The notes beneath the pieces were generated by a model that was not told the origin of the DNA, made no database searches, and saw only the letters and a program-made list of their open reading frames with translations. From Elusimicrobiota bacterium (GTDB lineage Bacteria; Elusimicrobiota; Elusimicrobia; JACQJN01), in the NCBI GenBank assembly GCA_016205045.1, contig JACQJM010000057.1, forward strand, positions 1 through 10,222: a stretch of DNA of 10,222 bases, given 5' to 3'. Below are positions 6,293 to 10,222 of the stretch, piece by piece. The position numbers were made by a program, and so were the translations under genes. The first letter of the stretch is position 1. The number at the start of each line of letters is the position of its first letter.

Positions 6293-7422
6293 ACCCTGCA
6301 GATTTTGGAACTGGCCGCGGTGCGGCGGACCGGTAAACAGACCGCGTCGCCTACCTTGATGGAAGAAACCTTACTCAGATCCACCAGCACATGGGAGATG
6401 CCGCATCGGCTGATAAAAGGGGCGGGTTTGCCCTTGAAGGTTCCCCAATACTGGAAACTGGAGTGCAGGCTGATGAGCTTGTCCGCCGGCTCCATGGTCA
6501 GTCCGTCCGCGTAACCTACGGGCAAAGTGCCTAGGGTCATGGCGCGTGGAGCCACATACTCGCTGCCATATCCCACAGACTTTCCCTTAGAAAATTTTTT
6601 GATAGAGATGAGGCGGGCATAGAACTGCCAAGAGTTTTTTAGGGGAATTTTTTTAGAGCTCAGGTTGATCCCATACAAGAGATTGCCTGCGCGCACCATG
6701 TCCATCTGGCGGTGAGGAAAATCCAGCAGGATAGAGCTGTTGGCGGCGTGGCAGAGCACTTCTGGAAATTGTTTTTTTACTTCCTTGGAAATTTTGTCAA
6801 AGGCTCTTAGTTTTTCTTCCGCTTCCACCGCATTGCGTCCAGGCATGTAATCTAGGTGGGTGGAAAGACCCACCAGTTTTAGGCGCGGGTATTTTTTTAT
6901 CTCCCGTAAAAATCGCGGCAACTCTTTAGGGGAAATGCCCCAGCGGCCCAAGCCAAAGTCGAGGTCCAGTTTGATAGGAGACGGGGTCGAGAAAGCGTTA
7001 TGATTTTTTAGGGCCTGATCGAGCGTCTGGAGGAGTTTTCCGGAGTCCACCGTGGGAATCAACCGCCACCGCAGGAGTTCGGGAACTTCTTCGGGCAGGG
7101 GAGGGGCGAGCAATATCAGGGGAGACCGAATTTTAGATCGGCGCAGGGACGAGGATTCTTCCACCGTCAGAACTCCCAAACAATCCACTCCTCTCTTTTC
7201 TAAGAGGCGAGAAACGGGAACCGCGCCGTGTCCGTAGGCATCCGCCTTGACCACACCCATCAATTTTACCCCCCTCCCTCTATCCCTCCCCACTGGTACC
7301 TGCCTGCCAGCGAGGCAGGGGGGAGGGAAGGGTGGGGAGTTTACATTGAAGGACAGTTGCTCCCTCACGGATTCCAGGTTGGCGGCGATGGCGGAGAGGT
7401 CAATTTCGATCCATTTCAGCAT
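6214..7422 (-). CDS. alr: Alanine racemase with in-frame repeat insertion and atypical C-terminus
   Basis: PLP enzyme interconverting L- and D-alanine for peptidoglycan. The 402-residue product has the PLP-lysine motif VKADAYGHG (K59), KLDLDFGLGRWG (151-162), HAANSS (225-230), RAGNLLYGI (244-252), the catalytic Tyr in SVGYGSEYVAPR (Y285) and LPVGYADG (300-307). Residues about 25-51 (including PPFPPPCLAGRQVPVGRDRGRG) are extra relative to the family and are encoded by a palindromic repeat. The C-terminal domain is odd. SRCGISHVLVDL stands where GR-x-CMDQTMVD is usual, the segment with the GTIxYE-type motif is missing, and after KICRVY, where the family normally ends, there is a 23-residue Gly-rich tail antisense to the PBP 3' end. 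The frame is open throughout and the catalytic Lys and Tyr are present, so the enzyme is probably active. There is no Shine-Dalgarno; a TATAAT box lies 9 nt before the ATG. Confidence 0.92.
   Translation of the reverse strand: MLKWIEIDLSAIAANLESVREQLSFNVNSPPFPPPCLAGRQVPVGRDRGRGVKLMGVVKADAYGHGAVPVSRLLEKRGVDCLGVLTVEESSSLRRSKIRSPLILLAPPLPEEVPELLRWRLIPTVDSGKLLQTLDQALKNHNAFSTPSPIKLDLDFGLGRWGISPKELPRFLREIKKYPRLKLVGLSTHLDYMPGRNAVEAEEKLRAFDKISKEVKKQFPEVLCHAANSSILLDFPHRQMDMVRAGNLLYGINLSSKKIPLKNSWQFYARLISIKKFSKGKSVGYGSEYVAPRAMTLGTLPVGYADGLTMEPADKLISLHSSFQYWGTFKGKPAPFISRCGISHVLVDLSKVSSIKVGDAVCLPVRRTAASSKICRVYKGEGVGGGAPAGTVSVEEMTSTFS
7269..7338. repeat. Palindromic G-run/C-run repeat inserted in alr
   Basis: A roughly 70-nt imperfect palindrome inside the alr reading frame. 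The inner stem is CCTGCCT (7299-7305) / AGGCAGG (7313-7319) with a 7-nt loop. An outer stem pairs CCCTCCCC (7284-7291) with GGGGAGGG (7320-7327). Further out, C runs at 7269-7278 face G runs at 7330-7337. The right arm has four G runs on the plus strand with 1-2 nt spacers; the left arm gives the same type of pattern on the minus strand. It encodes the extra peptide in Alr without breaking the frame. It resembles interspersed palindromes I remember from uncultivated phyla whose cores read like CCTGCCTGCC, but no second copy with this core is in the window. Confidence 0.7.
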
Positions 7423-7431
7423 ACGTGAAGT

Positions 7432-7437
7432 ATTATA
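7432..7437 (-). promoter_or_regulatory. -10 box of the alr promoter
   Basis: The minus strand reads TATAAT here, a perfect -10 hexamer ending 9 nt before the alr ATG (7422). No convincing -35 is visible 16-18 nt upstream. With normal -10 to start spacing the transcript would have a leader of only 0-4 nt. Confidence 0.45.
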
Positions 7438-7482
7438 GGTTTATTGTAAGTGGAGTGGCTAGGAGAGTGAAGCCTGACTTTA

Positions 7483-7512
7483 TTGACACGTGCGCGCGTA
7501 TAAAGATATCAT
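7483..7512 (+). promoter_or_regulatory. Predicted sigma70-type promoter of resB-ccsA
   Basis: A perfect -35 TTGACA (7483-7488), an 18-nt spacer and a -10 TATCAT (7507-7512, 5 of 6) precede resB. TATAAA at 7499-7504 is too close to the -35 to be the partner. The start point would be near 7519, giving a leader of about 30 nt, unlike the short or absent leaders of neighbouring genes. This is the only well-supported promoter before the cytochrome genes, so it probably drives both. Confidence 0.6.
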
Positions 7513-7514
7513 GT

Positions 7515-7533
7515 AGTTCTCCTCGAAAGAACT
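7515..7533. promoter_or_regulatory. Inverted repeat AGTTCT-N7-AGAACT at the resB transcription start
   Basis: A perfect 6-bp inverted repeat with a 7-nt spacer begins 2 nt after the resB -10 box and covers the expected start of transcription. It could be an operator at which a dimeric repressor would block transcription, or a small hairpin at the 5' end of the message. Only position and symmetry support it. Confidence 0.35.
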
Positions 7534-7549
7534 TGCCCACTGTAGGCGC

Positions 7550-9085
7550 ATGCTCCAGAGTAAACACTTAAACCTCTTCCGCTCCGTCAAATTCAACATC
7601 ATCCTTTTTGCCGTTTTGGCCTCCGCTTCGGCATTGGGGACATTCCTGCCGCAAGCCAGTGATGCTCCTGAAAAAGTTCAGGCCTTCCTGGCCACGCACA
7701 CATTTCTGGGTCCCATCTTTAACTTCCTGGGATTTTTCAACCTTTACTACAGTTTCTGGTTCACCGGATGCTTGGGCCTCATGGCCTTCGACATCGTGGT
7801 GTGCAAGCTCAACAAAACTCCCCCCGATGCCGGTTTGTCCCGGCTTCCTCCCGAGTTCGATCCTCGCGAAAAAAACACTACGGATCCCGAGGCTATGCTT
7901 CGGTTAAAACCCTACCGGTCCCAGTGGAGCTTGGGGAAAAAAAGGATTCTGGCGCAACCCATCCGAGATTTCTTTAAAAAATGGGGCTATGCCTGGGAAG
8001 AATCTGAGTCTTTCCAGGGACTTCAATTGTGGGTGGGTACCCGCCACCGGATTCAGCGCTGGGGCTCTTACATCTCCCACGTCAGCTTGGTGGTGTTGCT
8101 TTTGGGGGCTTTGATCCGAGGCTTGTTCGGTTTTTCTGAGGTGGTTCCCGTTTTAGAGGGGAGATCCCGGATCATGGACCATAAGCCTTGGGAGATTTAT
8201 GTGGACCGCTTTGAAGTGGCCTATTATCCCGGCACCCTGAACCCCAGCCGCTTCAGCTCCGACCTTCGAGTGTACGAGAGAAAAGGACTTAAAAAAGGTA
8301 AAAACGGGGAGGACTGGTATGAGGAAGACCCTTTTGAAGAGGGGCGACTTTTGGGTCAAAAGAAGATTTTGGTGAATGATCCCTTGGCACTGCCTGCCGG
8401 GCAAGGCCAATTGGGCAAGATTAAAATCTACCAGGCTTCTTGGGGGGCGGGAGGCATGTTCCGCAGCGTCACCCTTGAGCTGGGAAAACACAAGGTTCAG
8501 GCTCCCCAAAGAACGCGAGTTAAGATCCCTGGAGCCCCGATCGAGCTGGAGGCGGATCTCATGCTGCCCAACTTTACGGTGGGGAAGGGTAACCGGGCCG
8601 ATTCGGAATCCATGGACTTAAAGAATCCTGCGGTTCGGCTGTTCTTTTATCATCAGGGTCAGAAAACCGTTCCTCTCTGGCTTTTCAAAAACTGGCCGGA
8701 GCTCTGCTTCGCCGAAGATGAGAACGGAGTGCTTCATCACGCTCCCACTCCACCTTTTCGATTGGCGGCGATCGATCCCATCCTTTTTTCCGGGCTCCAG
8801 GTGGGGTATGACCCGGGATTTCCCGTTGTGATGACTGGGGCCCTCGGGCTTTTGTTGGGACTTTCGGCTCTGTTCTACTTGCATCGCCGCAGGGTGTGGG
8901 TATTGGTTAAAAAAGAAGGACCGCATGCACAGATCCTGGTGGGGGGGTGGAGTTCCCGAGGGCCGCGAGATTTTCAAAAGGAGTTTGATCGGCTGATGGA
9001 GGATTTAAAGGCCCGAACGGGGGCCATTTCTGAATCGGCAGTTGTGTCCAATAAACAGATTGAGTACGATACCATTGGAGGATAG
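7550..9085 (+). CDS. resB: ResB/Ccs1-family cytochrome c biogenesis protein
   Basis: System II cytochrome c maturation: with CcsA it moves haem across the membrane and presents it to apocytochrome c in the periplasm. The 511-residue product has the ResB plan. The first membrane segment begins FRSVKFNIILFAVLASASALGTFLPQ (10-35). A second is at about 62-84 (NLYYSFWFTGCLGLMAFDIVV), and a third at about 172-194 (GSYISHVSLVVLLLGALIRG) carries H177, in the position of the family's conserved His. A large periplasmic domain follows (about 195-420), then a fourth segment (about 424-444) followed by HRRRVWV and a cytoplasmic tail of about 65 residues. The start is supported by immediate entry into the family motif; the upstream GTAGG is a weak ribosome-binding site. 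CcsA follows after 3 nt. No thiol-reduction partner (ResA/CcdA) is in the window. Confidence 0.93.
   Translation: MLQSKHLNLFRSVKFNIILFAVLASASALGTFLPQASDAPEKVQAFLATHTFLGPIFNFLGFFNLYYSFWFTGCLGLMAFDIVVCKLNKTPPDAGLSRLPPEFDPREKNTTDPEAMLRLKPYRSQWSLGKKRILAQPIRDFFKKWGYAWEESESFQGLQLWVGTRHRIQRWGSYISHVSLVVLLLGALIRGLFGFSEVVPVLEGRSRIMDHKPWEIYVDRFEVAYYPGTLNPSRFSSDLRVYERKGLKKGKNGEDWYEEDPFEEGRLLGQKKILVNDPLALPAGQGQLGKIKIYQASWGAGGMFRSVTLELGKHKVQAPQRTRVKIPGAPIELEADLMLPNFTVGKGNRADSESMDLKNPAVRLFFYHQGQKTVPLWLFKNWPELCFAEDENGVLHHAPTPPFRLAAIDPILFSGLQVGYDPGFPVVMTGALGLLLGLSALFYLHRRRVWVLVKKEGPHAQILVGGWSSRGPRDFQKEFDRLMEDLKARTGAISESAVVSNKQIEYDTIGG
9077..9082 (+). promoter_or_regulatory. Strong Shine-Dalgarno of ccsA inside the resB 3' end
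   Basis: GGAGGA forms the last two Gly codons of resB and lies 6 nt before the ccsA ATG. It is the only clear Shine-Dalgarno before any gene in the window, and its position suggests translational coupling of ccsA to resB. Confidence 0.7.
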
Positions 9086-9088
9086 GGC

Positions 9089-9931
9089 ATGGAACTAGGA
9101 TTATTTAAGCTGGCCTTTGCGCTTTACACCGTTTCTTTGGCTTTGGCTCTAGGTTATGTTTTTGCTAAACGAGAGGAATGGGTAGGGTGGCTCTGGAAAA
9201 TTTTGGGGGTAGGGCTAATAGCACATTTCATGAGTTTTGCGGTTCGGACCTACTCTTTCTGGCAGATTCCGGAGAATCGCTTTTTTCTGCCCATAAACAC
9301 ATTTTTTGGAGCTCTTTCCTATTTAGCGTTTGCGGTGGCGCTCGTCTTTTGGGTCGTAGAAGGGAAACACAGACTTAATATTTTGGGCGTTTTTGTCCTC
9401 CCTTGGACTTTCTTAGCTGCCGGGGCGGCGCTTCTTTTCGCCGATCCCTCCATCAGCGGGCTGGTGCCGGCCCTGCAGAGCTACTGGATCAACATCCACC
9501 CCATGGTGCTCATGACTTCCTACGCGGCTTTCGCCAACGCTTTTGGGGTGGGCCTGGCTCTTTTGATTCAAGACCATCAGATCAAATCCCGGAAACCTTC
9601 GGAGTTGTCCTATCGATTGCCGGCGATTGAAGATTTGGACCAACTGAACTATCGGATCATCGCTGTGTTTTTTCCCGTGCTGACCATCGGCATCATCATG
9701 GGAGGCATCTGGGCGTATAATGCCTGGGGAAGATTCTGGGGCTGGGATGCCAAAGAAACCTGGGCTCTGATCACGTGGTTCATCTATGTGATTTATCTGC
9801 ACATGAGATTTTTTGGCGGGGTTCGCGGCAAAAAAACAGTGTATCTTTCCATGGCGGGTTTCGCCAGCATCATTTTCACGTTTATAGGCGTGAATTACCT
9901 CAGTGAACTGCATGGTTATCTTTCTAATTAA
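9089..9931 (+). CDS. ccsA: CcsA/ResC-family haem handling and cytochrome c synthase subunit
   Basis: Integral membrane partner of ResB in System II cytochrome c biogenesis; the two together carry haem and attach it to CXXCH motifs. The 280-residue product is almost all membrane segments (about eight). It contains the tryptophan-rich WWD haem-binding motif WGRFWGWDAKETWALITW (213-230). Four histidines fit the family pattern: H137 (NIHPMV) and H275 (LSELHGY) flank the WWD motif on the outer side, and H46 (IAHFMSF) and H238 (YLHMRFF) lie within membrane segments. The start follows a strong Shine-Dalgarno, 3 nt after the resB stop. Length is normal for the short CcsA form (not the long fused CcmF/NrfE type). 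Confidence 0.95.
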   Translation: MELGLFKLAFALYTVSLALALGYVFAKREEWVGWLWKILGVGLIAHFMSFAVRTYSFWQIPENRFFLPINTFFGALSYLAFAVALVFWVVEGKHRLNILGVFVLPWTFLAAGAALLFADPSISGLVPALQSYWINIHPMVLMTSYAAFANAFGVGLALLIQDHQIKSRKPSELSYRLPAIEDLDQLNYRIIAVFFPVLTIGIIMGGIWAYNAWGRFWGWDAKETWALITWFIYVIYLHMRFFGGVRGKKTVYLSMAGFASIIFTFIGVNYLSELHGYLSN

Positions 9932-10222
9932 GGGTTAGGGCTCGGTAAGAAATAAGTGACACAACTCGCCATGTCCATTTTGGAGCGAGACAAGGAGCGA
10001 AGAGCGCGGTGATGCTGAAGGTATCATAAGCGATGAGCGACGCAGTAGCAGCCCAAAATTGCCTTGGCCCCGAAGGGGGAGGCCCATTTTTGGCCCCCCT
10101 CTTCGTTGCTCGATCGGTTACAATGCACTGCGGCATTGCTCCCTCCTCGCGCCCCTGGCCGTACGGAAAATGGGGCCAGGGACCGTGCCCAAAGACGTTC
10201 TCCTTACGGCACGGCCTAGAAA
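9932..10222. other. Gene-free 3' region with several stem-loops
   Basis: I see no credible gene here. The stretch has tandem GGAGCGA copies 12 nt apart (9982-9988, 9994-10000) and four successive stem-loops. One pairs CCAAAA with TTTTGG at 10053-10093, with an inner stem GCCTT..CCCC / GGGGGAGGC. The others are CAATGC / GCATTG (10121-10138), CCCTGGCC / GGCCAGGG (10153-10181) and CCGTGCC / GGCACGG (10183-10214). ATTTTGG at 9977-9983 can also pair with 10053-10059. No T run follows any stem, so they do not look like ordinary terminators. It could be an interspersed repeat, the end of a mobile element or a structured RNA, and it continues past the window. Confidence 0.4.

Noticed and set aside
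7228..7438. Plus-strand frames through the palindrome in alr
   Set aside because: They are antisense to conserved Alr sequence, including the start of the gene, and arise from the repeat.
8153..8509. Minus-strand open frame of 118 codons inside resB
   Set aside because: Shadow of the ResB periplasmic domain; no domain signature of its own.
9413..9913. Minus-strand open frame of 166 codons inside ccsA
   Set aside because: It is wholly antisense to the clear CcsA frame with the WWD motif; its His-rich composition is the complement of membrane-segment codons.
9924..10136. Minus-strand open frame of 70 codons downstream of ccsA
   Set aside because: It overlaps the ccsA end, covers stem-loops and tandem repeats, has no recognisable domain and no ribosome-binding site. 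It is more likely a chance frame in a repeat-rich region.

Overview
The window is a gene-dense stretch of bacterial chromosome with seven protein-coding genes and no tRNA, rRNA, CRISPR array or recognisable transposase. The genes point to a Gram-negative-type bacterium with peptidoglycan, a respiratory chain containing c-type cytochromes matured by System II (ResB/CcsA), and glycerol-phosphate metabolism. The GYF_2-like N-terminus of the gene at 2617-3891, starting MRYWAFINNKVLGPFEKEK, and the palindromic repeat encoding CLAGRQVPVG inside alr resemble what I remember from uncultivated lineages such as Omnitrophota and Elusimicrobiota. That placement is from memory and is low confidence.

Layout: (1) 16-1395 minus, FAD-dependent glycerol-3-phosphate dehydrogenase. 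(2) 1442-2620 plus, a CaCA-type sodium/calcium exchanger, divergent from gene 1 across a 46-nt gap. (3) 2617-3891 minus, a GYF_2/coiled-coil/single-TM protein of unknown function whose stop codon interlocks with that of gene 2. (4) 3892-4141, an intergenic region with an imperfect palindrome built of G-run and C-run heptamers, followed by a promoter for (5) 4142-6292 plus, a class A penicillin-binding protein. (6) 6214-7422 minus, alanine racemase, which overlaps the PBP tail antisense by 79 nt and carries an in-frame palindromic repeat. (7) 7550-9085 and 9089-9931 plus, resB-ccsA, a coupled two-gene operon behind a good sigma70-like promoter. (8) 9932-10222, about 290 nt without a credible gene but with four successive stem-loops, running off the window edge.

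Functionally, alr (supply of D-Ala) and the PBP (polymerisation and cross-linking) belong to peptidoglycan synthesis and lie convergently. ResB and CcsA together form the haem handling and ligation machine for cytochrome c, and GlpD feeds electrons from glycerol-3-phosphate to quinone. The exchanger and the GYF_2 protein have no evident link to these.

I see no multi-gene novel system. The most interesting signals are at DNA level. Two palindromic elements (3899-3979 and 7269-7338) have G-run/C-run arms with quadruplex potential on both strands, and one of them is inserted in frame inside alr. Three genes have a -10-like box only 7-9 nt before the start codon and no Shine-Dalgarno, which suggests leaderless or near-leaderless messages. 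The Alr also has an unusual, shortened C-terminal domain.
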